From Leptidea sinapis (lineage: Eukaryota; Arthropoda; Insecta; Lepidoptera; Pieridae), in NCBI RefSeq assembly GCF_905404315.1, contig NC_066265.1:24886501-24950500 (forward strand): DNA of 64,000 nucleotides. The letters run 5' to 3'. A program made the position numbers and the translations under genes. Position 1 is the first letter of the stretch. Each line of letters opens with the position of its first letter. This document shows positions 42,881-54,229 of the stretch, one piece after another. Under the pieces are notes generated by a model. That model made no database searches, had not been told where the DNA came from, and was given only the letters and a program-made list of their open reading frames with translations.

Positions 42881-43435
42881 GTATATGCAAACATGCGTAT
42901 TAACACATAAGCAGCGGTGGATCATAAGTTAAGTTACGTTGCTTTTCACAAGAGCACTGTTAAATGTCCCCACGCATATTTATCTGCTTATATTACATGA
43001 TTTGAATTTTTCACTAACTTGACTCCCCACCAGCCACGTACCAATGTGTGTTCGGTATTCCGAATTCATATATTGTACGTTTACTCAACGTTCGTACGGT
43101 GAAGTAAAACAAAGTGAGGAAAACTTACACACAAATGTGAAGATATTCAATTGTTGTGTGGAAAATTGATCATCTCGTACTGGGCTTACAAGAGCCCAGG
43201 AAGCTAAAGTTGCGTAAAATTGTCCGTGAACACATAATAATATATATTAAGCTCTATTTAAGAAATCCAGATTTAAATAAACTACGGAACTACGTCTCTA
43301 ATAGAATATGTAATTGTTATTTACGTATGATTTATTCTGAGCGTTTTCAGTTCTCAAATATTTTTTTTTATGTACAATCAACGTCAGATAGATGGATAGC
43401 GCCATTGTGTTCACAAACATGGCAACATGGTGTAT
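42881..43435. other. Intergenic, nothing recognised
   Basis: A 105-codon frame at 43156-43473 overlaps the LINE-like block below and shows no domain. Confidence 0.4.
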
Positions 43436-43505
43436 GTCCATGGGCGGTTGCCTCACCACTATCAATCACGTGAGCCTCTTGCCCGTTAGCCCTTTCTTAT
43501 ATAAA
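43436..43505 (+). mobile_element. LINE 3' end fragment, related to B
   Basis: TGTCCATGGGCGGTTGCCTC, ACCACTATCAATCACGTGAG, then CTCTTGCCCGTTAGCCCTTT and A-rich end. It has the same order of blocks as B (GGCGG, TCA..., CTCGTTTGTCCTCC) but is diverged. Confidence 0.5.
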
Positions 43506-44161
43506 AAATTTCATCGTTACCAACAATATTTAATGTATTCGTAAAATACCAGATTTAGTAGATGGAAGTGAGCAAACATAAACGGCCTTACAAATAAACT
43601 TGGTGTTAAGTTATTCCTGAGTATAAACCAAGAATATGCGAATTGTTTACAAAAATACATTTTGCTAATGATTGGCTTATTCGGACGTGTAACGTTTCCC
43701 GCGTTTATTCGCAAGGCTGCTTGTCATTCGGAAATTTTCAGAATTATCATTGTATTGACAGTTTTGTCAGCAAATAGTCAACATTTTTGATTTTCTAGGT
43801 CTATTATCAGGTATAACTTTATACCAAGTTTATTTGTCAAACAGAATATGTTTATTTATGCAGGATATATATGATAATATTGGATTAATTGTTTTCAACT
43901 AAGCGAACAAGTTTCAGTCACTATAAATGGATATTTTTTGATAGCGGTATGGTAACTACTAAAACCAGATAACAATATTAGCTGCTGCATGTTATCGAAT
44001 TACAGATTCCATCCTGTCCAAAAATTTTGCGTGATTTCAAATTGAATTGGGGTATGACGTAACTTGATATTCTAAAACGGAATAAAATTGAAATAGAAGA
44101 GGTTTTAAGTGTATCAAAAAAACTGACTTCAAATACAATTGGTTTCATAGAAAACATTTTT
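43506..44161. other. Intergenic, nothing recognised
   Basis: AT-rich sequence without recognised features. Confidence 0.4.
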
Positions 44162-44485
44162 GAAGTAATACTTCTTTAGGCGCGCATCACTGTAATACAA
44201 AAGTAACAGGGTTAAGTTGGTTCCTAAAACTTTCTGATGTTTGCGACATTCGTAATTTTTTTTTTGGTTTCTTCGTCCATTATTAGGACTGGCAAAATGC
44301 CCAAGCCCATACAGCCGTATTCGTTATTTAATAATTAATTGTCAAAGCCATCTTTGCAAGTTTTTTACGATATTGTTCTTTCTACAAACGTAGAATAGCA
44401 GGAGGAATAAATAATTTTAAGAATTTTTGTTTGTTACGCCAAACAAGTATAACTTCTTGCGTGCATACATAAGTACACACGCACA
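44162..44485 (+). repeat. Dispersed repeat E, copy 2
   Basis: Direct counterpart of 25038-25341, starting GAAGTAATACTTCTTTAGGC and ending ATACATAAGTACACACGCAC. It has an extra GCAGGAGGAATAAATAATTT segment. Confidence 0.75.
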
Positions 44486-44930
44486 TTTAGTATATGTAAG
44501 TGCTGGTTGGAGCAACTTGACTGACGGATGGAAACTTGTACTGATGGTCACTGGATGATAAACATATTTATGGAAATGAACAAAGCTTGATTTTCGTGGC
44601 CGATTAACTTAATATTCACAACAATCATTAATCTTTGTCGCGCCGCAGAACGAAACAATAATGATATACAAAGCATTTCATTGGTAAAACCTTGAAACAA
44701 ACATATTATTATATAAATAAAACCAATATTACAATGGCATTCTAAATCTAGCAAGTGCTTGACACATCAGCTATACCTAACATACCTTTCCTTCAAATAA
44801 TTCATTTTATTTTCAGGTTCTAAATGAAAATACAGGAGTCAGGTTAATGGAGTTGTTGTTGAGTTTGTTGTATTGCAGATGTTAAAAATAATTTTTTATT
44901 TGAAGAAACATTGAAGAAGTGAAGGCATAA
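44486..44930. other. Intergenic, nothing recognised
   Basis: A 68-codon minus-strand frame at 44548-44754 shows no recognised motif. Confidence 0.4.
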
Positions 44931-45430
44931 AAGGCATTTATTTTCTCAAAATTGATACCTTTAGAATTATATTTGATGTCATTTCGAGTAATACTACTAC
45001 TACCGCGTCGGAAACAAACGGCGCTCTAAGAGAGAAGAAGCAGCGCAAGAAACTCTCCCAGCATTATTTTTTGCGCTCTTTTTACTAAAAAATATACAAT
45101 ATTATATAAATATAAATATAAATATACTTATCTATTAGCATAGGGTAACCATGCAATAACAATTATTATTTCAGGAATATTTTTTAATTAAAATGGCGTT
45201 TATTTTCATAAAATTGATTCCTTTAGAATTACATTAGTTAGCTGTAGAGTAATAGGATTCACGACAGAGCCATTTTTAATAAAACATTTAAATTTATTTA
45301 TAGAAAATACCTGAACAGTAGTGGCTGGGAATTTATTATCAAAGTTACCTTACTTAAAGTTACATTACACTTAAAGCTATAATGTATCTTATGAAGTCTA
45401 CTAGAACTAGTTACAAGCAATCCTTATTTC
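44931..45430 (-). mobile_element. LINE-like 3' region, antisense, with an inserted repeat block
   Basis: On -, a GAGAGTTTCTTGCGCTGCTT block is flanked by AT-rich blocks shared with 47147-47880. Order on +: a diverged ATTTATTTTCTCAAAATTGA block (44940), the CGGCGCTCTAAGAGAGAAGA block (45018), then a nearly perfect copy of the 109-bp block 47147-47255 (here 45127-45235), then CATTTAAATTTATTTATAGA. The family is not named; orientation is deduced from the GTTTCTTGCGCTG-type motif. Confidence 0.55.
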
Positions 45431-45887
45431 TAGTGTTATAATAACGAAAATCACTATTAAGAGCAAAAAGGTGACACTTTTTATAAACGTTTTATATTTC
45501 ATAAATGTACTGACACTAAACAGTCATAGCATTTATTTCAAGGAAGGAATTCTAAACATTGAATATGTTTCGGTCTCGTATAAAATCCGTCTAACGTTAT
45601 TCTTACGAAATTCAGCTTCAAAACAGGTAATCTAATTATGTATATCAATTACGATACAAGAGATAATATTATTTTTACACGCTCAACTAAGCTTTCAGCA
45701 TTAATTAAATTAGTATAATGCTTGCGTGATTATAAGGTTAGTCTCTGCTCGTGTAATATTATAAAAGGTTAATTTAAAAGGTCAGCGCATAAATCAGCTT
45801 GAGGTACTTTAAGTAAGAAGTCACAGCTTACGACAGTTTCAAATTTAAATGCAATTCTAAATGATAGTTTTGAGATTTGATAGTATT
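45431..45887. other. Intergenic, nothing recognised
   Basis: AT-rich sequence without recognised features. Confidence 0.4.
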
Positions 45888-46140
45888 TTTTTATGAAAAA
45901 GGAGGAGAATCAACACTCCCGCAACACAAGAGGAATAACATGAGCGTTGCTGTACGATAAGGTGTACGCGCTTTTTTTGAAGGTACCTATGTCGTATTGT
46001 CCCAGAAACACTGCACGAAAAGCTCATTACACAGCTTTGTGGTATGTGGAAAAGTTCCTTCAAAACTGCACTGTGGACGAACGCCATACATCCAGATGGT
46101 GAGGATGATATTCTAATTTGTTGCGTGTCGTGTGAAGGTC
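45888..46140 (-). mobile_element. LINE 3' end, family B, antisense (deleted)
   Basis: On +: TTTTTTATGAAAAAGGAGGA, CCCGCAACACAAGAGGAATA, TTTTTTTGAAGGTACCTATG, GCTTTGTGGTATGTGGAAAA and GTGTCGTGTGAAGG. Residues HIPQSC and AVLKEL survive in broken frames. Confidence 0.75.
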
Positions 46141-46144
46141 ATTT

Positions 46145-46506
46145 ACGGCCGTTCCCAATATTTAGTCTATCTCTATACCTAGAGATATCTTATCATATTA
46201 TATATTGAGTATAGTTGAGTATACTTGAGCAAAAAAATCGTAACTACTGTTGACTTTTCTGTTTCATTAACTTATAGACGGTAACTCACCTTATCCGTAC
46301 ACGTTGTCTGTGGACGATGCATAACTTACCAGCGATAGAAGTTTGTATAGAAATAGCAATTCTCGCGTCCCAATATAATGCGATAAGAATTACTCATCCG
46401 GTATATTGGGAGAGCTTCAGATTATTGACAGCTAATGACTGACAGTAAAAGGTAGTTATAGTAGTAATTTATCTCTATCTGTAGATAGTATATTGGGAAT
46501 GGCCGT
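46145..46506 (-). mobile_element. Inverted-repeat element C, copy 2, uninterrupted
   Basis: Starts ACGGCCGTTCCCAATATTTA and ends GTATATTGGGAATGGCCGT. It is in the opposite orientation to copy 1: its complement aligns with 17541-17625 and then 21081-21320. About 360 bp, no coding capacity. It directly abuts element D on its right. Confidence 0.88.
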
Positions 46507-46508
46507 TA

Positions 46509-46792
46509 TACATCTAGATTGGGGCTATGACAGCTGTGAAAACGTCGAAAAAAATTGAGTTTAGAACGTTAGTTGAAGTTAGCGTGAATTGCTCAAAAAC
46601 GGATAACCTCTATTTTTTAATTGATCAAAATAGAGGTTAGAGTAACCTCTATTTTGAGCAATTCACGTACACTAACACAAAGTGTCAAACAAATCGCGAG
46701 TGTAAGAAGTAGCTTGTCACGCACACTAAACTAATATTCCTGGCCTGTTGTTATAGGTTGTCTAGCAGCAAGAGACTGTATCTAGACGTGTA
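46509..46792 (+). mobile_element. Element D with an internal inverted duplication
   Basis: TACATCTAGATTGGGGCTAT through TATCTAGACGTGTA. In the middle GATAACCTCTATTTTTTAAT and ATCAAAATAGAGGTTAGAGT and AACCTCTATTTTGAGCAATT repeat the same word in alternating orientation, making this copy longer than others. Confidence 0.8.
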
Positions 46793-47146
46793 AAATATAT
46801 AAGGGTTATATTGTGGAAATCCCTGTGTTTTTGTTTTGAGTATGCAATATACAATACCGAATATTGTTAATTTGTAACTTTTTCGAACATTGCATAATTC
46901 TTAAATTTTTGTTACAAATGTGGAACTCTAGGTCTATTATTTTTCATATATATATTGTTATATTTGCTTAAGACTGTTTGTTTCCCAAATAAAAGAAAAA
47001 AAAACCCGCGCGAGTAAATTCCTTCCTGTTAATTCATTTCATTGATAAAAAGAATAATCCTGATTTATAAAATATATTGCGCCTTTGACGGCTTGCCTCC
47101 AGGAGCCTTCCCCTCCCCTTGACAACGTGCAGTGCACACCAACAAA
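46793..47146. other. Intergenic, nothing recognised
   Basis: AT-rich, except a short GC-richer piece at 47095-47140 (CTCCAGGAGCCTTCCCCTCC). Confidence 0.4.
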
Positions 47147-47259
47147 CTTATCTATTAGCATAGGGTAACCATGCAATAACAATTATTATTTCAGGAATAT
47201 TTTTTAATTAAAAAGGCGTTTATTTTCATAAAATTGATTCCTTTAGAATTACATAAGAC

Positions 47260-47505
47260 AGATATGTTATGTTTTTAAAGTGATAACCCTCACTTCTTGA
47301 ATTAATACACAATTAAAATTTGAACAACAAAATTTTATGAACGATGCGGGATTCGAACCCACGATTTCCGGCGTTCCATGCCGGTGCTCTAACCAACTGA
47401 GCTAACCGTTCGAGTACCGCCTCGTTATAAAATTCTGTTTTTTTTTGTTCAACTCTCAGGTTATGGCTTCATCTACAGGATCTACTCTAGTGTTGATAAC
47501 CTGCT
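47260..47505 (-). mobile_element. tRNA-like element, family F
   Basis: TTTTTAAAGTGATAACCCTC at left. AACAACAAAATTTTAT before and ATAAAATTCTGTTTTTTTTT after the tRNA-like core form imperfect inverted arms. The right outer part GGTTATGGCTTCATCTACAG, GATCTACTC, GTTGATAACC is also seen (complement) at 16404-16440. Confidence 0.78.
47339..47411 (-). other. 73-nt tRNA-like cloverleaf, all stems intact
   Basis: Reading from 47411 down: acceptor GAACGGT/ATCGTTC (7 pairs with one G-U), D arm GCTC..GAGC with A box TAGCTCAGTTGG, anticodon stem CCGGC/GCCGG with loop ATGGAAC, T arm GTGGG/CCCGC with loop TTCGAAT (B box GGTTCGAATCC). The anticodon in standard position would be GGA (Ser TCC), but it lacks the long variable arm of serine tRNAs. 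As four related copies lie inside family F, I call it a tRNA-derived promoter, not a gene. A real tRNA gene cannot be wholly excluded. Confidence 0.75.
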
Positions 47506-47904
47506 CGCTTCGGAAACTAATGGCGCTCTGAAACAGAAGAAACAGCGCAAGAAACTCTCCCAACATTCTTCATTTTATGCGCTTTATTTAATAAAATATA
47601 CAATATTATTACAATATTAAAATAATCATTATCTAGTCCCAGGCAATCCTATCGCTTAGATATTCAGCTTTATGACAGAGGAATTTATTAATAAAATATT
47701 TGAATTTATTTATAGATAATGCCTGAATAGCGACTGGGACTTTATTAAAAATTTTTAAATATTACCCTTAAATGTATCTTATGAAGCCGATAAGAATTAG
47801 TTAAAAGAAATCCTTTATTTCTTGTGTTATAATAAACCTTCAATTTACAACATTCAATTCTCATTGACGGAATATTTTTATTATAGTTACATACCTACGG
47901 TTAT

Positions 47905-48815
47905 AGTCAAAGTCAAAGTCAAAAAATCTTTATTCACTGTAAAACTTTATTAAGTTATTTAGTGCAAGTCAGGATGAAGTACAAAAGTTACAATAGCATT
48001 CAAATGAGTATAACAATATTCATTAACAAAATTTGGAACATTAATTCCAACTATCTTTATCATTCAAATAATCTTTCACATTATAATAGGCCTTAGATGT
48101 AAATTTTTTTACGACACAATGAAATTTTTTAATGGGTAATATTTTAATTTCATTTGGGAGTTTATTATAAAATATAACACAATCCACTTTAAAAGATTTA
48201 GCAATTTTACGGAGCCTAGTAGATGGAATTGCGAGTTTATGTTTGTTTCGAGTATTGACACTGTGTACATCACTATTCTTTTTAAATTTGCTAATATTTT
48301 ATGAGTGTATAGGAGGTTCTCGTATATGTACTGGCAGTGTACTGTCATAATATTTATTTCACTAAACTTTTCTCTCAATGAATCCCTTGAACGCATTTTA
48401 TAGACTGCTCGAATTGCTCTTTTCTAAAGCACAAATATGTTTTTAATATCTGCAGCCCTCCCCACAATATAATTCCGTTAGACATGTCACTATGAAAGTA
48501 GCTGAAATATACAAGTCTAGCCGTTTCAACATTTGTCAGCTGCCTAATTTTTTTTATCGCAAGTACTGCAGAGCTAAGTCGATTACATAAGTTTTTTATA
48601 TGAGCACCCCATTGTAGCTTAAAGTCTAATGTAATGCCTAGGAATGTTGTCGTTTCTACTACATCAAGTTTGTCATTATTAATTTTTATAGGTGTTGGTT
48701 GCTGCTTTATATTTGGAAGTGTAAACCTTACACATTTTGTTTTCCTTTCGTTTAAAAGTAAGTATTAAACCAATTTACTATTTCAGCAATGTCGTCGTCA
48801 AGCTGACAGATTTTT
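47905..48815 (-). pseudogene. Jockey-like LINE, C-terminal ORF2 fragment with TTTGAC tail
   Basis: Minus-strand coding remnants in order: NERKTKCVRFTLPNIKQQPT, FLGITLDFKLQWGAHIKNLC, NRLSSAVLAIKKIRQLTNVE, TARLVYFSYFHSDMSNGIIL, WGG, SRDSLREKFSEINIMTVHCQ, YIYENLLYTHK, then frame-shifted pieces of NKHKLAIPSTRLRKI and KLPNEIK. This is the region C-terminal to the RT palm (the DDD-AD motifs are absent). The 3' end is three TTTGAC units (47905-47925, complement GTCAAAGTCAAAGTCAAA). Several frameshifts make it dead. The clade (jockey/CR1 group) is from memory of the motif order. Confidence 0.82.
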
Positions 48816-50550
48816 TTTATCAAGTCATAATAATAATAATAAATTTACCTTCGTAATAGCTAAATGTTTCTGAATATGTGAGTATGTTTATTATGGTATT
48901 TATACCCTTACAACAATATGTCACAAAATTTAAACGCTTCAAAAATGGAGTGGAGTTCATGCTTACGAGAAAATGCATATCTGTTACATTCATTACAAAT
49001 TTGATTAAAGTCCATTGAATTTTAAATCGAAAGCATTGCACTAAAAAGGGTGCTTGAATGAAACGTATGCAACAGTTATTATTAACCTATTATACGTTAT
49101 AACGACAGTCACAGCTAAGAACCATGTCACCATTAATCCATTCTTGTAATCACGTTTATTATATAGTCACAATATTGCGACAGTATAAGTACACGTTCTT
49201 TGCAAAGATTTTAATAACAAAAGCCTTTTCCTTTGCTTAATAATACGTTTCAATCACGGTGGTGTAAAATATGTGGCAAATATCGCGTTTTGTCGTGAAC
49301 TGAAATCACCCCAAACCCGAAGCACCCGTTAAAGCTACCAGCATTAAGTGACGTGGGCATAGTCGGACAATAAAAAGGTAAGCCACCTCGTGCGTGACCA
49401 GCGACTTAATGCAAATTGCGCTACCATCCATTTTATACAATAAAACCAAATGAGCCCTTTTAACGCGACAAGAGAAATCGATAAAATTTATACTAAGTAT
49501 CGCGGCACTTATTTCACACACGCCTTTACATAATTTAGTGGAGCAACGGCGGTTCTATTGTGTTCTGAAGGACGTTTAAATTATTAGGTATTTGCGAATA
49601 AAATATGATTTGTTGTTAATCTGTTGACATTTTTTCAATTGTGAATATTGAAATTGATTACTGTGTTAGTATTAGATACATTAACGAAGATGGAGCGGTA
49701 TAGCAACAAACTGGTACCCATTAGATGTCAAAAGAAGAAGAGGTAGACCTGGTATTAGATAGAGCGACGATGTAGTAAATTACTAAGTGCTATATTCCCC
49801 CACAGCAAGCTATAAGGATGAATGGAAGAAGAATTAATAATTGGTAATAGTTTAATATTGTAATAGGCTTTAATAAATAAATATAAGATACAATGTATTA
49901 TCTTATTGGTTATTAATTTCGCCACTTTAGAAAGTAACTTTGGGGTGGGAACTAAAAACTGAACTGGCCAATTGATCTTACGGAATTCTAACATTCACAT
50001 AAATTATTTGTGTTGGAATAGAACATGTACGGCGTCTATCACTTTCCATAAAGTGAACCAAGTGCCCGGTCTTCTAACTTCAAAATTGTTTTATACTTTC
50101 AAAATTACAATCAGTAATTCAATACGTATCAACAACTTACAGTCAAAGAGTTTATAACAATAGACACTACGATTAAACTTCAGGTATAATTGTAAACAAT
50201 GAACAAAGCTCTGAATACCCGAAAATTTCTGAATGAAGTGCAAAACGTTGTTTTAATTTGTATCATTGTCGCATCAGAGAATAAGGCGAAACGGTTTTCT
50301 TGTTTCCCTAAAAGCAGAACTTGAAACATTGTTACGTTACTTTAAGTAAATTTTCTCTGATTTAATATGTATGAAGTTTACGTTGGGTTCAGAGATGCTT
50401 CCTGCGACATGGCGCTTCTATTATTACTAACAAGGCTCAGTTGTATAAGATAAATTGAAACGTAAAAAGTTCTTTGAAGTATTATTGTCCTAGATACTGC
50501 TTTGCTCTTTAAATTAAGACAACTCATTATTTTGGTTACATGAAATGAAA
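48816..50550. other. Intergenic, nothing firm
   Basis: AT-rich. A CpG-bearing stretch at 49290-49560 has a 71-codon minus-strand frame and AAAAAGGTAAGCC, a donor-like site on +. I cannot support an exon. Confidence 0.4.
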
Positions 50551-50554
50551 ATAG

Positions 50555-50960
50555 TTCAAATTCAAATATTTTTATTTAAGATAGGATTTAAAATCACTAA
50601 TTGAACGTCCAAAACTACCATTAATTCAAAATAGTATGACTCAGATCTGACAAAAACGGTCAAGAAACTCAGCGGGCTATTTTTTCTTTGTTCCTTGTCC
50701 TAACATTATGACAGTCGCAGTTTTTAGCAATTTAATGCTTAATTCAGTTAATGTGTTTATGAACATAAACAGCATTATCAAGAATATTTTCCGATGCAAT
50801 AGTCAAACTCTTTATTTCTTTAAATTTTTCTCTCAATGATTCTTTAGAACCTAGGTTTTAAATAGCGCGAATAGCCCTCTTCTGCAGCACAAAGATGATA
50901 TTAATATCGGCTGCACTGCCGCATATGACCATAGGAAAATTACTATACTAGTCGCGCCGT
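50555..50960 (-). pseudogene. LINE 3' fragment with TTTGAA tail, antisense
   Basis: The tail on + is GTTCAAATTCAAATATTTTT, then CTCAGATCTGACAAAAACGG and AAGAAACTCAGCGGGCT (compare 1945-2095). Inward, minus-strand residues resembling LREKFKEIKSLTIA and NILDN parallel LREKFSEINIMTVHCQ of the fragment at 47905-48815, so this is a related family with a large internal deletion between coding part and tail. Confidence 0.65.
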
Positions 50961-51789
50961 ACAGTTAATTAAATAACTAAAACGCAAAACGTATTTATAT
51001 AAAAGTAATAACCTAGGGTTAACCAAAACTTGGCCCACCACGGCTTGGCGAGAAAGCGTCTAACTTTTAACTATTTTCTCGCTCAAAAAAAGTTGTACCA
51101 CCGATATAGATCCCGTCACTTATTAATAGTTGCCCACTGACTACATAGGTTAGACTTGTTAAGACGTCTCGCTTGGGGGGCAGAAAAACTCGCCGAGCTA
51201 TTAAAAGTTGCAGTTTTCTACTACAGATCGTATGTTCGTCTATTACGTTCGTACACTCATTGTAGCTCAGCGCTAAAACTATCAGAACTACACTCGCTTT
51301 TCGCTCGGCACATCAGTCTAACTTAAATGCAATAAGGAAATTAAATTTTAACATACGATTCAATCTTCAAATGGCATTTTATTAAAATCTGTGGAACGGT
51401 GTACCTGAATTAATATGACATAAGAAACTTCAGAACATAATGCACACATCTCAATACTGACCTTAGTCAACGGACATTCTTCTAGTGTTCCACCAGGTAA
51501 CTTTAACAGCCTAGATTTCATCTATGATCCAGCTAACAATTAAAAAATGTGTACCAGTTGCAAAATTGTCAATAGGCGTAATATTTTTTTTCATCATGCC
51601 CATTGCGTAGTTTAGGAGAAGCTCACAGTCGTGCAGACGTACGCGGAAAGCGATATTGTTTAAATTGTAGCATACAGGTAACTCGCGTTCGTTTCGCTTG
51701 GGTGTAATTATGAAGGAAATAGGTGAAAATTTTTGTAATAACAAAAGTAGTATAAGACAATACAATGGAACCTGAGAGTTGAACAAGAC
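50961..51789. other. Intergenic, nothing recognised
   Basis: Small frames (for example the 103-codon frame on - at 51511-51822) lack motifs. Confidence 0.4.
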
Positions 51790-51900
51790 ATTATGAACGT
51801 GACGAAGGAAGAGCGCTCGCACGGAACGCGAGAGGTCGCGTGTTCGAGTTCCGCATCATTCTTAAATTTGTTTTCAAATTTAATTTATGTAATACAATGA
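51757..51900 (+). mobile_element. tRNA-like element, family F (5' part deleted)
   Basis: TGGAACCTGAGAGTTGAACA (as the complement at 47448-47462), then a tRNA-like remnant 51806-51869 lacking its acceptor and D arm: GAAGAGCGCTCGCACGGAAC, GCGAGAGGTCGCGTGTTCGA, GTTCCGCATCATTC. It continues with AAATTTGTTTTCAAATTTAA. The anticodon loop is again ACGGAAC. Confidence 0.72.
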
Positions 51901-52455
51901 AAGTTTGTTTAGCAAGCGTAACAGAGAGAGAGATATGCTATCACGGATTTTATTTAGAGTTTTAGTAGAACTATCTCAAGCATATAATTTTTGGCCGTTT
52001 TTTAACCCACGTAAGTCTTATAAATTTATTTTTTAGGGACTTGGTTGCCAATATATTAACTAAAATAAAAACTAAATTGGGTCTCATTATAATATATTGT
52101 ATATATAAGCTTCGCATGTATTTTTTTTACTTATGGTGAAAACCAAATTAAATTTCTCTGCGTGATTTAGGAGAAGTCAACGTATATACAGACAGGTAGA
52201 CAGCGAAAACCGACTATGTTTTATATTATGTAAAGATAAAAATAGAACAAAATGATCTATCTTCAATTGAAGATCTCATCAAAATTAACCCAGCCGTTTT
52301 GGAAATTAGCTCGATAAACAATTATATAGGGACAGACAAAATTTATAGATTTGGTATAACAACCATGTAAAAATATTCATAGTTCATCATTTATTCATTA
52401 TTATTTCGTAACAAGCTGTAAACTTGACAATTCAAATTTTTATTTTGTTTAAATA
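51901..52455. other. Intergenic, nothing recognised
   Basis: AT-rich. AACCCAGCCGTTTTGGAAAT near 52290 resembles internal phrases of Helitron copies, without ends. Confidence 0.4.
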
Positions 52456-52796
52456 CTAGCTGATGCCCGCGACTTCATCCCCGTAGGTAAAGGGTTTAAA
52501 AATAAAAAGTAAGCTTGGGATTGAAGATTATCTTATGTCCTATTTCAGTTCCGGTTCCCGTTTTCGCTCCCATTCCCAACATATAATATGAATCTTATTT
52601 CGAGGAAAATTGCTATAGCTCGTCGACGTGAATTTCAATTTTTCACTAATCCTACGGGAGCCAGCCTGTGTCCTTTCCCAAGCTCTAGTCTATCGCTGTA
52701 CCAAATTTCATCAAAATCGGTCCTGTAGCTCTGGCGTAAAAGCGTAACAAACAAACTTACATTCACATTTATAATATTAGTAGGGATTAGTCGGAC
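52456..52796 (-). mobile_element. Non-autonomous Helitron, complete
   Basis: On -, starts TCCCTACTAATATTATAAAT at 52796 and ends GCGGGCATCAGCTAG at 52456 with A/T flanks. It belongs to the GATGCCCGCGACTTC subfamily shared with 36938-37470 and represents that site without the F insertion. Confidence 0.82.
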
Positions 52797-53755
52797 GTAG
52801 TATAAGCTCCTATTTTCAATGAAGCAATAATAAAATCTATTTGTAGCGTCTTAAAATTGCGGTTAATTATTAAGTAGCATAGTCCAGTAAAACTAAATTT
52901 TATATATAATAACTGTGTGAGTTTTATCCTGAGACAAAATTGCTAAGGAAAATACCCCAATATCCCTGTATTTAAGCCCCATGAGATTTTCTAATAATAT
53001 TTTCCGGTATCCACCTTATACCGTAATTAGTCAATGGGATAGACAGCATACAATACGATATAGAAACAATGTAAGGGCTGTTCTGCTATGACATATGAAA
53101 ATAATAATATTGTTGTAGTAATAAGGACTTTCTATATTAATAGGTAATACGATTAATGTTAACAAAGGAAAAGATATTTAAGTTTTACAAATTATATGTC
53201 AGTACGGCTTAAGATTTATCACACCATCATACCATTGTACCATGCATTCAATATATTGAGTATTAAGTATTGCATTATAAATCAGGAGAAATATTAATAG
53301 TCAAGTGATTAAGGCGTTAATGCCATACTTGGTGTAACTTTTTTGCATGGAATTTTACGTTGTGATATTTGGCATAGTTTAAATGTTTTATGGGAAAAAG
53401 TACAAAGAGACATATTATATTGAGAAATTCATTCATTGTACACTCATTCGTACTTAAATATGTTACATAACAGGAAACTGACTAGATTTTTTCGTAAGAG
53501 TTTACATAGGCAGAGACATATTTTATTTCACATCACACAAATAAATTACGATTATTAGATGACAAAATAAAATATGAGTGGTTTTTGTGATGTGTTACGT
53601 TTCGAATTTCATTTAAAGCATTAAATTTGAAAATTAAACAATACCAACGCCGCCCGAAAGAAGCGAAGCTTTATAGAATAAAGCGCAGGAATTAGGCGTT
53701 AAGACAATTATGAAAATAAGACGTGAGAGAAAAACGATATTTAAATTTCAAAAGT
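52797..53755. other. Intergenic, nothing recognised
   Basis: AT-rich sequence without recognised features. Confidence 0.4.
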
Positions 53756-53759
53756 GGCA

Positions 53760-54225
53760 TGGATGCAAAGAGTAGCGTGGCATGGATGCAGAGAGAACGA
53801 GATAGAAAGTCACGCCAGCTACGTACAATGATTGTCGGGGACCCAGTGCTCCGTGAACGGCTGGATCACTTGGCGTTGCGTAGAGACGTCGTTTCATTGT
53901 GTGTCTTCTACCGAATTCGCATGACACGCCACAAGTTAGGATATCATCTCCACCATCTGGATGTGTGGTGGTCCTCCAGAGTGCGGTTTTCAAGGAGCTT
54001 TCTTCCACGTACCTACTACAAAGCTGTGGAATGAGCTTCCTTGTGCGGTGTTTCCGGGACGATATGACATGGGTACCTTTAAAAAAAGCACGTACAGCTT
54101 CCTTAAAAGCCGGCAGTGCTCTTGTGGTTCCTCTGGTGTTGCAAGAGGATATGGGCGGCGGTGATCACTTAACACCAGGTGACCCGTACGCTCGTTTGTC
54201 CTCCTATTCCATAAAAAAAATGAAT
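53760..54225 (+). pseudogene. Family B LINE: RT C-terminus and 3' UTR
   Basis: Broken frames give DHLALRRDVVSLCVFYRI, RKLGYHLHHLDVW-type residues, RVRFSRSFLPRT, TTKLWNELPCAVFPGRYDMG, TFKKSTYSFLKSR. Then the B 3' block (GGCGGCGGTGATCACTTAAC, CGTACGCTCGTTTGTCCTCC, TATTCCATAAAAAAAA). Two in-phase GCATGGATGCA words at the 5' edge are a small local duplication. The catalytic part is absent. Confidence 0.82.
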
Positions 54226-54229
54226 GATT

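Larger units (their letters stand above)
47147..47880 (-). mobile_element. LINE-like 3' region, antisense, split by element F
   Basis: Left block 47147-47255 differs from 45127-45235 by about one base. After the F insertion, 47506-47880 carries CGGAAACTAATGGCGCTCTG, AACAGCGCAAGAAACTCTCC and AAATATTTGAATTTATTTAT, parallel to 45008-45330. Confidence 0.6.

Noticed and set aside
47339..47411. A functional tRNA gene
   Set aside because: The cloverleaf is good, but the anticodon and arm type do not fit and related copies lie inside family F. Treated as tRNA-derived.
49290..49560. Possible host exon with donor AAAAAGGTAAGCC and a 71-codon minus-strand frame
   Set aside because: The frame and the donor are on opposite strands, and no acceptor or protein motif supports either.
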